Source: Sinorhizobium alkalisoli (GTDB lineage: Bacteria; Pseudomonadota; Alphaproteobacteria; Rhizobiales; Rhizobiaceae). Taken from it: a stretch of DNA of 64,000 nucleotides. The notes beneath the pieces are model-generated. The model saw nothing but the letters and a program-made list of their open reading frames with translations. It did not search any database and was not told the DNA's origin. The stretch's first letter is position 1; each line of letters begins with the position of its first letter. Where the stretch lies: NCBI RefSeq assembly GCF_008932245.1, contig NZ_CP034911.1, positions 1 through 64,000 of the forward strand. Reading direction: 5' to 3'. Both the position numbers and the translations under genes were made by a program. This document shows, in pieces, positions 47,566-57,431 of this stretch.

Positions 47566-49420
47566 TCAGCCGCCATTCTTCTTTGCGTTTTGCTTTCCTC
47601 GTGCAGCGAAGACGTGCTGACGGCCCTGGACCAGCTCATGACTGGCAGCGCTCTTCCACCACCACACGCCGGGAAAGCAGAGCCCGTATTTTGGAAGCTC
47701 TTGCGGCCGGGCCAGCTTGTCCCAATAGGCGATCTGGGCGGTCAGATTGGAATAGAGTGGAATGACGTAATTGTGGGCGAGCAGCACGCGGTCGAGCGCC
47801 TTCGTGGCGGCAAACAGCGTTCCGCGACCCTTCGTGAAGATCACGCGCTGGATCAAGGCGTCGACGCCAGGATCGGAAATGCCGGCATAATTCCTGGAGC
47901 CATCGCGCGTGGCGGCTGCCGAGCCCCAGTAATCCGCCTGTTCGTTTCCAGGGGTCAAGGTCTGACCCCAGACTTCCCAGGTCATGTCGTAGTCGAAGGC
48001 GTTAGTGCGTTTCGTGTATTGCAACGGCTCGGCGAGAGTTACGCGCACCTCGATGCCAATGCTTTGGAGGTTTCGGACATAGGGCAGTACCACGGTCTTC
48101 TGAGCGCGATTGTTCAACATGATCTCGATGGTAAATGGCGTGCCGGTCGTCGTATCGACCATCCGGTTACCTTTGATCTCGAACCCAGCCTGCTTCAGTA
48201 GCGCGGTCGCCTTGCGCAGGTTTCGTACGCCTCTTGGGAGGTGGTACTGATGGAGTTCCTGAAAGGGGTGGTGAACACTTCCGGCGGCACGAGATCCTTG
48301 ACCTCGTTTAGGATCTCCAATTCCTTGCCTTCCGGCAGTCCGGAAGAAGCTAGGTTCGTACCGAAGAAGAAGCTATTGATCCGCTGATAATGAGTGGCGG
48401 AGCTCTTCGCCTGCTCGAACTCGACGGCCTGGAAATCGAAGGCATAGTTCAAGGCCTCGCGCACTTTCTTGCCGTCAAAAGATTGCGGCGCATGTTCGGA
48501 ACCAAGGCCTGCATGTTGCCCATCGCCCGGAAGGGATTGGGGATTTCCTCGCGCTTCACCCGTCGTATCCGATTGCGCGCATGCCCTGGTCTTCGAGCCA
48601 GAAATGGGCATCGCCGGAACGGAAGGCGTCGAACTCGACGTCGCGATCGCCAAAAAAGGAATAGGTGATCGAATCGAAATTGTTCTGCCCGACATTGACG
48701 TTGAGCGCGGCGCCCCAGTAATCGGACCGGCGTTCATAATGGATGGTTCCGCCGGGGGAGAACGATGCAATGCGGTAGGGACCCGACCCCATGACCGGTT
48801 CAGGTGTCGTTCGCGAAATGTCGCGCGGCGCGGCTTGCCGTCCGGTCCGGTACCTTCCCACCTGTGCTTCGGCAAAATCAGGATCTGCCCGAGAATATAC
48901 GGGAGTTCGTGGTTGCCCTTCTCGTCGAAGTGGGACGTGACGTCCCTGTCCCCCGTCTTCTCCGCCTTCACGACATGCCGATAGTCGCTCTGATAGAGTG
49001 GGTTCAGTTTCTTCGCCTTATCGAAGCTAAAGACGACGTCTTCCGGCGTCACCGGCTTGTCGTCGGCCCATTTCGCTTCCTGCCTCCGCCGGAACGTGGC
49101 TGAGGAGATGTCGTCCGGGAAGGAAACGCCTTCGGCCAGAAGGCCGTAGGCTGTCGAAATCTCGTCCTCTGACTGTTTCAGAGCGTGCCGAAGACGAGCG
49201 TCAAGCCGGCGGCCGTTTCGCCCTTCTCCAGCTGGGGGTTGAACGTGTCGAAGGTGCCCGTCTGGGAAAGCCTGAGGTCTCCGCCCTTCGATGCCTCGGG
49301 ATTCACATAGTCGAAGTGGTCAAAGTCCGGCGCGTACCTGAGATCGTCGACGAGCGACAGTCCATAGTGCCAGACCGGCTGCTCTTGAGCCTCCGCCGTT
49401 GCCGCCAGAATGTCCAGCAT
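47566..49420 (-). pseudogene. yejA: YejA-like oligopeptide-binding protein, multiply frameshifted
   Basis: The N-terminal part (49178-49420) has VWHYGLSLVDDLRYAPDFDH and GGDLRLSQTGTFDTFNPQLE. Middle pieces read MTPEDVVFSFDKAKKLNPLY, YRIASFSPGGTIHYERRSDY and VREALNYAFDFQAVEFEQAK. The C-terminal part has TWEVWGQTLTPGNEQADYWG and HNYVIPLYSNLTAQIAYWDK. These are in the order of the family-5 solute-binding protein of the Yej (microcin C-type peptide) importer, in at least four frames. The usual yejBEF genes do not follow. Confidence 0.8.
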
Positions 49421-49668
49421 CCCGTCTTTTCTCCTTGTATTATTTACCGCTTAGCCGCCACTTGTTTTGTGGGGCGGCCTTCGTCCTGCAGCAAAAATAG
49501 TGGCACCTGATTGCCAGTTAGGCGGCGCCTGTTCGTCGCTGGATATGCATTTCAGCGCCGATCGTTCTTAAGTATGGGAAATTCACACTCTCAAAAAATC
49601 GATTTTTCAAATTGTGTTCATTGAGGCTATGGATGTACTGAACTTGTGACTGACAGGGTCGGGGCTGT
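49421..49668. other. Intergenic stretch between yejA and recombinase remnants
   Basis: About 250 A+T-richer bases with nothing recognisable. Confidence 0.5.
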
Positions 49669-50133
49669 ATGTCGAGCAAGAGCTCGCCCCATCGCTGTAC
49701 CTATGGCCGACGACAGTTCCGACGCACCTTCGACGGCAAGAGGATTCTGCGCGCGCGCGATATTGATGACTGGCCGGCCTGCATTCCCGATGCTCATCCC
49801 GGCTATATCAGCTGGGAGCGACATCAAGAGAACCTGAAGGTCCTCAAGGCGAATGGCCGTGGATTTGAAGCCGCACGAGCTTCAATCCCAAGAGAGGGGC
49901 CGGCACTGCTGCAAGGCCGGGCTGTGTGTGGGCAATGCGGCAGCCACCTCGGGGTTCGCTATGCGGCCCGGCGTGGCCGGCAGGAAGCCTGGTACATCTG
50001 TAACCGTGCCCGCATCTATCGTGGGGAGCCCATGTGTCAGTCGATCGCCGCGCCTCCCGTCGATGAAGCCATCGGCATGCTGATTGCTGAGCAAATGACG
50101 CCGGCGGCCGTCGAACCTGCGATTGAAGTATGA
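49669..50133 (+). pseudogene. Serine recombinase, middle fragment
   Basis: AHPGYISWERHQENLKVLKA and GRAVCGQCGSHLGVRYAARR with ICNRARIYRGEPMCQSIAA form the recombinase domain and zinc ribbon of a large serine recombinase. The catalytic N-terminal domain and the C-terminus are missing. It belongs to a different subgroup from the intact enzyme at 4067. Confidence 0.75.
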
Positions 50134-50430
50134 AGAGGCAGACCGGTTGCGCCAGACGGGATCAGGCCGACCGCACCGCCGCGCATCACCCGCTGCAAGT
50201 GCGCCTCGTCGACGTCCGCACCGGCACGCACGACGGCATCGCCAATGACGACCTCGACAACGCGTTCCTTAATTGCCGCAGATCTCGGCTGCTGTTCTTT
50301 CACCAGAGCAGAGCTTTGCTCACCATCTCCACTAAGCTCCCGTCTCCATCGAAAGAGCTGCGAAGGCAGAATACCGATCCGTCGAGCAACCGCCGAAATG
50401 TTCGCTCCCGGCATGGACGCCTCCTCGACG
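50130..50430 (-). pseudogene. IS66 TnpA remnant
   Basis: MPGANISAVARRIGILPSQL and FRWRRELSGDGEQ (helix-turn-helix) are followed by VVEVVIGDAVVRAGADVDEA and HLQRVMRG, then LIPSG of a tnpB start. The genes are cut at both ends, at one side by the recombinase fragment. Confidence 0.75.
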
Positions 50431-50486
50431 CCCGCAATGTCGGCCCCGGAACCGCCCTGACTGGCAACGTCCGCGGCTTGCACAAC

Positions 50487-52268
50487 TCAGGCCGCAAGCC
50501 GTTCTTGCAGGTTGTTTAGATAATCTTCTGCGTAGGTTTGCGCCATCGTAATCGGCAGATTGATCCCGGCAGTGGCCGCCTCTTCCAGTGCCTTCTTTAC
50601 GAGCCCATTGCGAATTGCCAGCTTGACCTCGGGGCCTGCGACCAGGCTGAGCGCCTGCGCTCTAATACTGATGCCAGCTTGTTGCAGCGCCTGCTTCATA
50701 TTGCCTCCGGTAATGGCTGTACGGAGAAGATTTGCCGCTTGCGCTTCGCACGCAAGAGCCATTGAAGCCGCGTCGGCCACTTGGCCTAAGACAGGAACGA
50801 AGCTCAACAAACCCACCGCGGTCGCAGCCCAATCGAGCACCGGCGAGACCACCTTGAGCACATCGCCGACTGCGTGGATAAAGGCTCCGCCGTTTTTCTT
50901 GGGCGTTTTCGCATTAGGCTGGTCAGTCCGACCCATCATCATATCTGAGACGGCGTCCTGTTGTGCAGCGGTTTGGGGAGCATGAGCCTTCCGCTGCTGA
51001 ACGGTGCGGTTCGCTGACGACATGCTCTCGCAAAAATGGGCAAAGTCCTTTTTGCTAATGTCACCGGAATCCACCGTGTGTCCGCCGCCGAAGTCGAAGA
51101 ACGAATTATGGGTCTCATAGCCCGTAATCGTATTGTTTAGCAGACCAAATAACAGAGGATCTGAGAGTAGTTGCGAGGCTGCTTTCCGCACTTTCGGATC
51201 ACAGCGCTTATCCTCTGCCATGCTCGCGAGCTTGTCACGAGTGAGATCACCACTTCCAAAGAAGGCGTCCTGATTGCCTTTTATCGATTCAATTGTGTCC
51301 AGTTCGGTTTGCGTGAGACTCATTGACGATGAAGCAACCTGCAGAAAATCCTCTTTGTGAACCTGGTCTATCGCACCACCGTATAACTGTTTCCATTCGT
51401 CCGGGCGCTGGACGAAGTACTGAGCCGCCGCAATGACCTGAGGCGGACATTTGCCCGTTTTCGCTTCGCCTTCGACGATCCGCTCGAACTCAGCGATACT
51501 GAGGTTCTTGGGCAGGTTTTCAGAGTACCGGTAAAGCTCGCGTAACGCATCGTTCCGTGTCATGACCGACGGATGGGGATTCCCAGTGCTGTCGGATGGA
51601 ATGTAATTCTGCGTATAGCTTTGCGCCTGGTTCTCCAGAAATGCAGTAATTTGTGGATGGTGGCCACAGAATGCCGACAAGTCTCGAGCCGTAAATTTGC
51701 CGCCGCAGCGGCCATCACCCTGCGAGCCGATAGCATAAAAGAGCTCTGGATCCTGCTGCAATCCCTCGATAGACGCTTTCAGATCCGGCGGCGTTGAGGG
51801 ATCATTCGCTTTGTCTCCCAGCGATTCCCACTTGAGCGGACATTGGTCCTTATGACGGTTTAGCACTGCTACAATCTGTAACTCGACTGAGGTGAGCGAG
51901 CCGCCGTTCCACTTGATTCTCTCGCTTTCTACGGGCGTCGTTGCGACCGAAGGAGATTCGATCGACGAAGTTTCCGGGCGCTGACCCATTGATTCTAGTG
52001 CCGCCTTCATATGTGGCGGCAGCAGGTCCAATGGGGTCAATTCCTCCAATGACGACCCGGCACTCGGCGGCGGCGATTCCGACGCATGCTGGCACAACCG
52101 TTCCAAAGGCAATGCGAGGCTCCGGAGCGCGAACTGACCGGTCCTGTCTTCAGACCGGCAAATGGAAAGCATCGCATCGAAGTTCTGCTGCGTCTTACCG
52201 AGCGCGGACACTGGACCATACCAACCCCGTGCGGACTGCGAAAAAACCTTGGCGATATTGTTTGACAT
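50487..52268 (-). CDS. nolX: Type III translocator protein NolX (NopX)
   Basis: This 593-residue protein has the full NolX length. It includes SQSARGWYGPVSALGKTQQN at the N-terminus, repeated calcium-hand-like and SEL-like segments (GDGRCGGKFTARDLSAFCGH, DLTRDKLASMAEDKRCDPKV), a hydrophobic region (LDWAATAVGLLSFVPVLGQV) near residue 460 and the end LNNLQERLAA. NolX is secreted and thought to form part of the pore in the plant membrane. Its start lies about 200 bases downstream of a tts box. No damage is seen. Confidence 0.93.
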   Translation of the reverse strand: MSNNIAKVFSQSARGWYGPVSALGKTQQNFDAMLSICRSEDRTGQFALRSLALPLERLCQHASESPPPSAGSSLEELTPLDLLPPHMKAALESMGQRPETSSIESPSVATTPVESERIKWNGGSLTSVELQIVAVLNRHKDQCPLKWESLGDKANDPSTPPDLKASIEGLQQDPELFYAIGSQGDGRCGGKFTARDLSAFCGHHPQITAFLENQAQSYTQNYIPSDSTGNPHPSVMTRNDALRELYRYSENLPKNLSIAEFERIVEGEAKTGKCPPQVIAAAQYFVQRPDEWKQLYGGAIDQVHKEDFLQVASSSMSLTQTELDTIESIKGNQDAFFGSGDLTRDKLASMAEDKRCDPKVRKAASQLLSDPLLFGLLNNTITGYETHNSFFDFGGGHTVDSGDISKKDFAHFCESMSSANRTVQQRKAHAPQTAAQQDAVSDMMMGRTDQPNAKTPKKNGGAFIHAVGDVLKVVSPVLDWAATAVGLLSFVPVLGQVADAASMALACEAQAANLLRTAITGGNMKQALQQAGISIRAQALSLVAGPEVKLAIRNGLVKKALEEAATAGINLPITMAQTYAEDYLNNLQERLAA

Positions 52269-52460
52269 TGTGGCTCCTCGGACGAGAATTGCAATCCCCC
52301 TGGGAGATGCAAGATTAGTTCACGAACGTTGGCAAATCCGAGCATTGACGAGGTCGCTGCATTTCCACCGCTCCGCGCTTAGTTGCCCCGCTAGTTTATG
52401 GCTCTCAGGTTCATTCTGGCACTCAATGGCCAGTGATTGTTGGAGATCCTGAATTGGATC

Positions 52461-52491
52461 ATGAGCGGTTCAGCTTTCGAGAACCTGACGA
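52461..52491 (-). promoter_or_regulatory. tts box of nolX
   Basis: On the minus strand it reads CGTCAGGTTCTCGAAAGCTG, a good match to the binding site of the activator TtsI. It lies about 195 bases before nolX, in the gap behind nolW. Confidence 0.85.
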
Positions 52492-52561
52492 ACCCATGCG
52501 AATTCACTTAGGACCGCTGTCGGTTACGTTTTCTCCAGAAACCGCGGCATATCCATCGATG

Positions 52562-53266
52562 TCATTTCCGGTTAAGCTCAGGCTTCTCGGCAACACCATC
52601 CTGTTGCGGCACGTCAGAAGAATAAGCCGCTTCGGGTCGTCCACCGCGCACGACCATGGTCGAGGAGCCCCGAAACAATAACAGCAAGGATTCCTCACTC
52701 GGTGCCGGCGCGACATGAGGCTGCGCTTGCGCCTCCGCAAGGAGGCCGTTGAACGTCTGCTCCACGAGCGCGAGGAAGCGCGGTGGACCAGAAACCAAAA
52801 CGAGGTCACTTCCCGCCGCGGATTTCACGACATAGCGGTCATCGGAGATGCCGAGCTCATCGAGAGCCGCCTTGAACGCATCGAAGCGAATCGGGGTCAA
52901 TACAAACATCTTAGATTGCGCTTCTTTGGCGGCAGATACATAGAGTACAAGCCCATCATAGTACCATTGTAGATCGTACAGCTTACTCAAGCGATCGAGG
53001 AACTCCCGCGGTGGCAAATCGGGCATACGTCCGCGAATCCGTCCCCTCACCTCGGCGCTGATGCTGACCCTGATATTCAGGTTGTTTCCGAATTGCTGCA
53101 GCGCGGCAGCGACATCCTGATCCAAGACCGTATACCTATAGGGTGTAGAGGGGAGCGATAGAGGGGCGCCGACGGCTGTATGTATTCCGGCCGAGAGAAA
53201 AATCCCGACGCAGAGAACTCTCGTCAAGTTGTGTAGGATCGTGGATAGAATGAACGATGTGGACAT
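52562..53266 (-). CDS. nolW: Secretin N-terminal protein NolW (RhcC1)
   Basis: This 234-residue protein has a signal peptide (LCVGIFLSAGIHTAVGAPL) and the two small periplasmic domains of secretins: YTVLDQDVAAALQQFGNNLN and PPREFLDRLSKLYDLQWYYD, then SKMFVLTPIRFDAFKAALDE. In rhizobial type III systems the outer-membrane secretin is split in two genes. NolW is the N-terminal part and the pore-forming RhcC2 is not in this window. It is divergent from nolB. Confidence 0.93.
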   Translation of the reverse strand: MSTSFILSTILHNLTRVLCVGIFLSAGIHTAVGAPLSLPSTPYRYTVLDQDVAAALQQFGNNLNIRVSISAEVRGRIRGRMPDLPPREFLDRLSKLYDLQWYYDGLVLYVSAAKEAQSKMFVLTPIRFDAFKAALDELGISDDRYVVKSAAGSDLVLVSGPPRFLALVEQTFNGLLAEAQAQPHVAPAPSEESLLLLFRGSSTMVVRGGRPEAAYSSDVPQQDGVAEKPELNRK

Positions 53267-53347
53267 CTCGTCCTGATAACCGAACGGCCGAAACTCTCAC
53301 AAGTACAAAAGTCGCTAAGTTGAGTTTTTAGATAAATGACGCGCTCT

Positions 53348-53380
53348 CGTCAGCTTGCAGTCAGCTCACCTCTCTAGGTA
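53348..53380 (+). promoter_or_regulatory. tts box of nolB-rhcU
   Basis: CGTCAGCTTGCAGTCAGCTC lies about 75-105 bases before nolB. It fits the pattern CGTCAG-N8-MAGCY shared by the three tts boxes here. Confidence 0.8.
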
Positions 53381-53452
53381 CAGGCGCAACAGCCGGTGAT
53401 CGCCGGCTAGACGCAAACCACGCGAGACGCAAAGCAATCGAGTCGTTGCATT

Positions 53453-53944
53453 ATGCTGCCTGTTAACTCAATCTCTGCCAGTCTGGTTGACTTTGTTCCC
53501 AAGGTTGCTTCCCCCTCATTGGGAGAGCAGGCTCAGTTTGAGCGGGCACTAGCGCAGGCGGCCGCCTCTACGAAGAACGATACCGGATTGTCGCCACCAA
53601 CGGCGGCGCCAGTTCCTCCGCAGCTGGATGTCCAACGCGCGACTCCACAGCCAAGCTCGCGCGGCGACCGCGTGCTCCAAACGCTTTCTTCCATGTACCG
53701 CGAGCAGACGGTTGGTTCTGCCGCGCTTGACCATCAGGTAGACCTTGCAAAAAGCGCTCCACTCCGGGCGGTACAGAGGCTCCCTGTCGAAGGTGGGACA
53801 CCGGCAAGATCGACGGGACCCGATTTCGGGTCGACGATGTCTAATCTACGGGATCTCTACAGTGGCGTCACTAAAGTTTCTCTAGTTTCTAAAGGTGTCA
53901 GCGGCATCACCTCATCTGTGAACACGCTAATAAAACAAGGATGA
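53453..53944 (+). CDS. nolB: Type III pilus-associated protein NolB (NopB)
   Basis: This 163-residue protein begins MLPVNSISASLVDFVPKVAS and ends NLRDLYSGVTKVSLVSKGVS with a short tail, like NolB/NopB, a surface-appendage component. It has no signal peptide, as expected for a type III substrate. It is first in the long rhc operon. Confidence 0.9.
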   Translation: MLPVNSISASLVDFVPKVASPSLGEQAQFERALAQAAASTKNDTGLSPPTAAPVPPQLDVQRATPQPSSRGDRVLQTLSSMYREQTVGSAALDHQVDLAKSAPLRAVQRLPVEGGTPARSTGPDFGSTMSNLRDLYSGVTKVSLVSKGVSGITSSVNTLIKQG

Positions 53945-53953
53945 ACCGCTCGT

Positions 53954-54811
53954 ATGATTGGCTTAGCACTTGGCGAAATCCGGCATAGCCGCCTGTCGGG
54001 TCTTCGTTCGCTTCGTTTGGTCGTTCTGCCACTTCTCTTCGCCTTGAGTGGTTGCAAGACCGATCTGTATACGCAACTGCAGGAGCGCGAGGCGAATGAG
54101 ATGCTCTCGCTTCTAATCGACAACGGGGTTGATGCGGTCCGGGTTGCCGCCAAGGATGGGACCAGCACGATCCAGGTCGACGAAAAGCTGCTTGCGTTGT
54201 CAATCAACCTCTTGAATGCCAAGGGGCTACCCCGCCAGTCGTTCAAAAACCTCGGGGATATTTTCAGCGGATCAGGCCTGATCGCCTCGCCGACCGAGGA
54301 GCGTGCTCGTTACATCTATGCCCTAAGCGAAGAGTTGTCGCGTACTATCAGCGACATCGACGGCGTCTTGTCAGTACGTGTTCATGTCGTTCTGCCGAAT
54401 AACGATCTGTTAGGTTCGGATGGCACGCCATCCTCGTCCTCGGTCTTTATACGGCACGACGCCAAATCGAACCTCCCAGTTCTCCTGCCGAAGATAAAGA
54501 TGTTGGTCGCCGACAGCATCGAGGGCCTGTCCTACGAAAAGGTGGAGGTGGTTTTGGTGCCAGTGGAACCGTCCGGACCTGAGTACCGGCGCGCTCCGGC
54601 GACTGTTTCAGCCCAAACATCCAACTCTTTTCCACCGCCACTTCTGCCAATCGTGATGGGTGTTGCCGCAGCTGCATTCGCAGCGGCGTGCTATCAATTA
54701 GTCGGTGGTCTAATGCGTCGGCGCAAGCAATCATCGGGCCAACTATCCAAGGTCGAAGGTTCCTCCGGGGCTTCCGCTGTCGAGGCCGTTCGCAAAAAGA
54801 TCAGCGCATAG
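53954..54811 (+). CDS. rhcJ: Inner-membrane ring lipoprotein RhcJ (NolT, SctJ)
   Basis: This 285-residue lipoprotein has the lipobox LFALSGCKTDLYTQLQ, then REANEMLSLLIDNGVDAVRV, GDIFSGSGLIASPTEERARY and SRTISDIDGVLSVRVHVVLP, the ring-building motifs of SctJ/YscJ proteins. A C-terminal membrane span (LPIVMGVAAAAFAAACYQLV) follows. It forms the inner-membrane ring of the secretion machine. It starts nine bases after nolB. Confidence 0.94.
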   Translation: MIGLALGEIRHSRLSGLRSLRLVVLPLLFALSGCKTDLYTQLQEREANEMLSLLIDNGVDAVRVAAKDGTSTIQVDEKLLALSINLLNAKGLPRQSFKNLGDIFSGSGLIASPTEERARYIYALSEELSRTISDIDGVLSVRVHVVLPNNDLLGSDGTPSSSSVFIRHDAKSNLPVLLPKIKMLVADSIEGLSYEKVEVVLVPVEPSGPEYRRAPATVSAQTSNSFPPPLLPIVMGVAAAAFAAACYQLVGGLMRRRKQSSGQLSKVEGSSGASAVEAVRKKISA

Positions 54812-54823
54812 GTAATAATCCCA

Positions 54824-55456
54824 ATGTCGATACCGATACAGGCTGCCGGACTCCATCGGTCCCTCCAACTGAATTCCATGTGGCTAAACGACCTTGCTGC
54901 TATGGCTCACCCGACTCGTCTTGCCGCTCGTCTTGACCCGGCGTTGTCCGCTGCGACGTTGGAACAGTTGCAGAAGCGTCCCAGGCTGCAGCCAAGACTG
55001 GCGGAGTTGCTGTTTGATAATGAATTGCATTCGGACGGAACCGGCCTTGGGCCAGATCTGCTCCGCGGACATGATCCGCGTCGGACTGCTATCCTTGCCG
55101 GCAGTATCTGGCATGCCCGTTCGCTGTTGAAGCTTGTCTCAAAGCCCCACCTGACTGCGCTTATTGACCATATCGGCGCTGATGCCCACGCGTTCGGAAT
55201 TCGGCATCTGGCGCAGGCGATCGCAACCAGCTTGATCGCTGATCCGAACAGGCTCGCGCAGCAAATCGAACACGATGGACATGCCTGTCTTGGAGCTTGG
55301 CTCAATGACAGTTCCGCGCTTGAGCGTAGCCGTGTGCTTCTTCGATTGCCGGTCGGGACCGCTGCGGAGAATCCTTTGCCCGAACACAGTAAAGCCTCCG
55401 GGCAATTGTTTGCGCTTGTCCTCGCCCATCTTGATACGGAGAACCCGACGAAATGA
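54824..55456 (+). CDS. nolU: Type III accessory protein NolU (SctK-like)
   Basis: This 210-residue soluble protein contains ARLDPALSAATLEQLQKRPR and ARSLLKLVSKPHLTALIDHI. Position between rhcJ and nolV and length identify NolU, a SctK-like sorting-platform component. It overlaps nolV by four bases (ATGA). Confidence 0.9.
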   Translation: MSIPIQAAGLHRSLQLNSMWLNDLAAMAHPTRLAARLDPALSAATLEQLQKRPRLQPRLAELLFDNELHSDGTGLGPDLLRGHDPRRTAILAGSIWHARSLLKLVSKPHLTALIDHIGADAHAFGIRHLAQAIATSLIADPNRLAQQIEHDGHACLGAWLNDSSALERSRVLLRLPVGTAAENPLPEHSKASGQLFALVLAHLDTENPTK

Positions 55457-56076
55457 CGGGAGATTATTCCGCCAAGCTCGTCGCGCCGCAAATGCGCCCG
55501 GTTGGGCCACTGATCCCGGCGAGTGAGCTTGAAATCTGGCATATCGCCGCAAAAGCGCGTGACGCAGCACAACGGTATCAACAGCGGGTTCGGAGCTGGG
55601 CACGCGAGGCCTACGAGCGTGAGCGGGCGCTCGGCCATGCCGAGGGCTTGAATGCAGGGGCCGAGGAAATGGCTAGGATAATTGCGCAGGCAGCCTCCGA
55701 TGTGGCGCGACGAAAGGCGGTCCTCGAGCAGGAATTGCCGCAGCTGGTGATAGAGATACTAAACGATCTTCTGGGCGCTTTCGATCCGGGCGAGCTGTTG
55801 GTGAAAGCTGTTCGTCACGAGATTGAGCGCAAATATACCGGCGCGGAAGTTTGCCTCCACGTGTGTCCCGCGCAAGTCGATATGCTCGCGCGCGAATTTG
55901 CGCGTTGCGATGGGCGGGAAGGTCGGCCGAGGGTGCGGGTCGATCCCGATCCGACTTTATCGCCCCAACAATGCGTGCTGTGGAGCGAGTACGGCAATGT
56001 AGATCTTGGACTTGATGCACAGATGCGCGCGCTACGCCTCGGCTTCAGGCCGTATTCTGAAGAAGGAGAACTGTAA
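55453..56076 (+). CDS. nolV: ATPase stator/regulator RhcL (NolV, SctL)
   Basis: This 207-residue FliH/SctL-like protein has a long helical region (REAYERERALGHAEGLNAGA) and the C-terminal domain VLEQELPQLVIEILNDLLGA with VRHEIERKYTGAEVCLHVCP. It holds the ATPase RhcN at the base of the apparatus. The gene ends in TAATC rather than TAATG (see the finding on starts). Confidence 0.92.
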   Translation: MTGDYSAKLVAPQMRPVGPLIPASELEIWHIAAKARDAAQRYQQRVRSWAREAYERERALGHAEGLNAGAEEMARIIAQAASDVARRKAVLEQELPQLVIEILNDLLGAFDPGELLVKAVRHEIERKYTGAEVCLHVCPAQVDMLAREFARCDGREGRPRVRVDPDPTLSPQQCVLWSEYGNVDLGLDAQMRALRLGFRPYSEEGEL

Positions 56077-57431
56077 TCACGCCGCTATCACAGCATAAAA
56101 ATCTCGCCGGCAAGCGGAGTCTCGTTTCTGCGATCTCATCTTTGAGGTCCACAGCAAAGCAGATCGACACGCGTGTCGTGCGCGGCCGGATCACGCGGGC
56201 TATCGGTACACTGGTCCATGCCGTCTTGCCAGACACTCGGATTGGGGAACTTTGTCTTCTGCACGATACGCGAACCGGCCTGTCGCTCGAAGCCGAGGTG
56301 ATCGGCTTTTCGGACAATGGCGTGTTGCTCACGCCGATCGGTGACCTGGTAGGCCTGTCCAGCCGCTCAGAAGTCGTGTCCACTGGACGAATGCGTGAAG
56401 TGCCAGTCGGGCCCGATTTGCTTGGCCGTGTGATTGACAGCCGTTGCCGCCCACTTGACGGCAAGGGTGAAATCAAAACCGTCGAAACTCGACCGCTGCA
56501 CGGCAGGGCGCCCAACCCAATGAACAGGCGCATGGTTGAGCTCCCATTCCCGCTCGGGGTTCGTGTTCTGGATGGTCTCCTCACATGCGGCGAGGGCCAG
56601 CGAATAGGGATTTATGGCGAGCCTGGCTGTGGCAAGTCGACGTTATTGTCGCAGATCGTAAAAGGTGCCGCCGCCGACGTTTTCGTAGTCGCGCTCATAG
56701 GCGAGCGTGGACGTGAAGTTCGTGAGTTCATCGAGCGTCATCTTGGAGAGGCGGGCCTCCGTCGTACGGTCGTTGTGGTTGAAACCTCCGACCGCTCGGC
56801 AGTGGAGAGGGCGCAATGTGCTCCTATGGCGACCGCGCTCGCGGAGTACTTTCGCGAACAAGGGCTACGCGTCGCCCTCATGTTGGACTCGCTGACGCGC
56901 TTCTGCCGCGCCATGCGCGAAATTGGCCTTGCTGCGGGCGAGCCACCGACCCGGAGGGGCTTTCCTCCCTCCGTGTTTGCCATGCTGCCAGGTCTCCTTG
57001 AACGTGCCGGTATGGGTGAGCACGGCTCAATCACGGCCTTTTATACTGTGCTTGTCGAAGGTGATGGCACAGGCGATCCGATCGCGGAGGAATCGCGGGG
57101 CATTCTCGATGGCCATGTCGTCCTCTCACGCGCTATCGCTGCGCGGTCGCATTTCCCAGCTATTGATGTGCTGCAGAGTCGCAGCCGAGTCATGGATGCG
57201 GTCGTTTCTGGGACACATCGCAAGGCAGCATCTATTTTCCGTGATCTCCTCTCGCGCTATGCCGAGTCCGAGTTTTTGATCAAAGTCGGCGAGTACAAGC
57301 AGGGCGGCGATCCGTTAACTGACCGAGCTGTCGCTTCGATTGGCGACCTGAGGGAATTTTTGTGTCAGAGCGAAGGCGAGGCGTCGGATTTTGAGGAAAC
57401 GGTCGCATGGATGTCGCGTCTGACCGCGTGA
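56076..57431 (+). CDS. rhcN: Type III secretion ATPase RhcN (SctN)
   Basis: The protein carries Walker A IYGEPGCGKSTLLSQIVKGA, Walker B VALMLDSLTRFCRAMREIGL and the sequence AAGEPPTRRGFPPSVFAMLP of FliI/SctN ATPases. It unfolds and detaches substrates for export. The first in-frame standard start is TTG at 56142 (429 residues), but the frame reads ITPLSQHKNLAGKRSLVSAI before it, which looks like the true N-terminus. It begins with ATC at 56076, seven bases after AAGGAG and overlapping the nolV stop. I annotate from the ATC (451 residues, the usual length). Confidence 0.88.
   Translation: MTPLSQHKNLAGKRSLVSAISSLRSTAKQIDTRVVRGRITRAIGTLVHAVLPDTRIGELCLLHDTRTGLSLEAEVIGFSDNGVLLTPIGDLVGLSSRSEVVSTGRMREVPVGPDLLGRVIDSRCRPLDGKGEIKTVETRPLHGRAPNPMNRRMVELPFPLGVRVLDGLLTCGEGQRIGIYGEPGCGKSTLLSQIVKGAAADVFVVALIGERGREVREFIERHLGEAGLRRTVVVVETSDRSAVERAQCAPMATALAEYFREQGLRVALMLDSLTRFCRAMREIGLAAGEPPTRRGFPPSVFAMLPGLLERAGMGEHGSITAFYTVLVEGDGTGDPIAEESRGILDGHVVLSRAIAARSHFPAIDVLQSRSRVMDAVVSGTHRKAASIFRDLLSRYAESEFLIKVGEYKQGGDPLTDRAVASIGDLREFLCQSEGEASDFEETVAWMSRLTA

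Noticed and set aside
47362..48201. Plus-strand open frame of 279 codons
   Set aside because: It lies opposite clear solute-binding-protein blocks of the yejA remnant and has no motif of its own.
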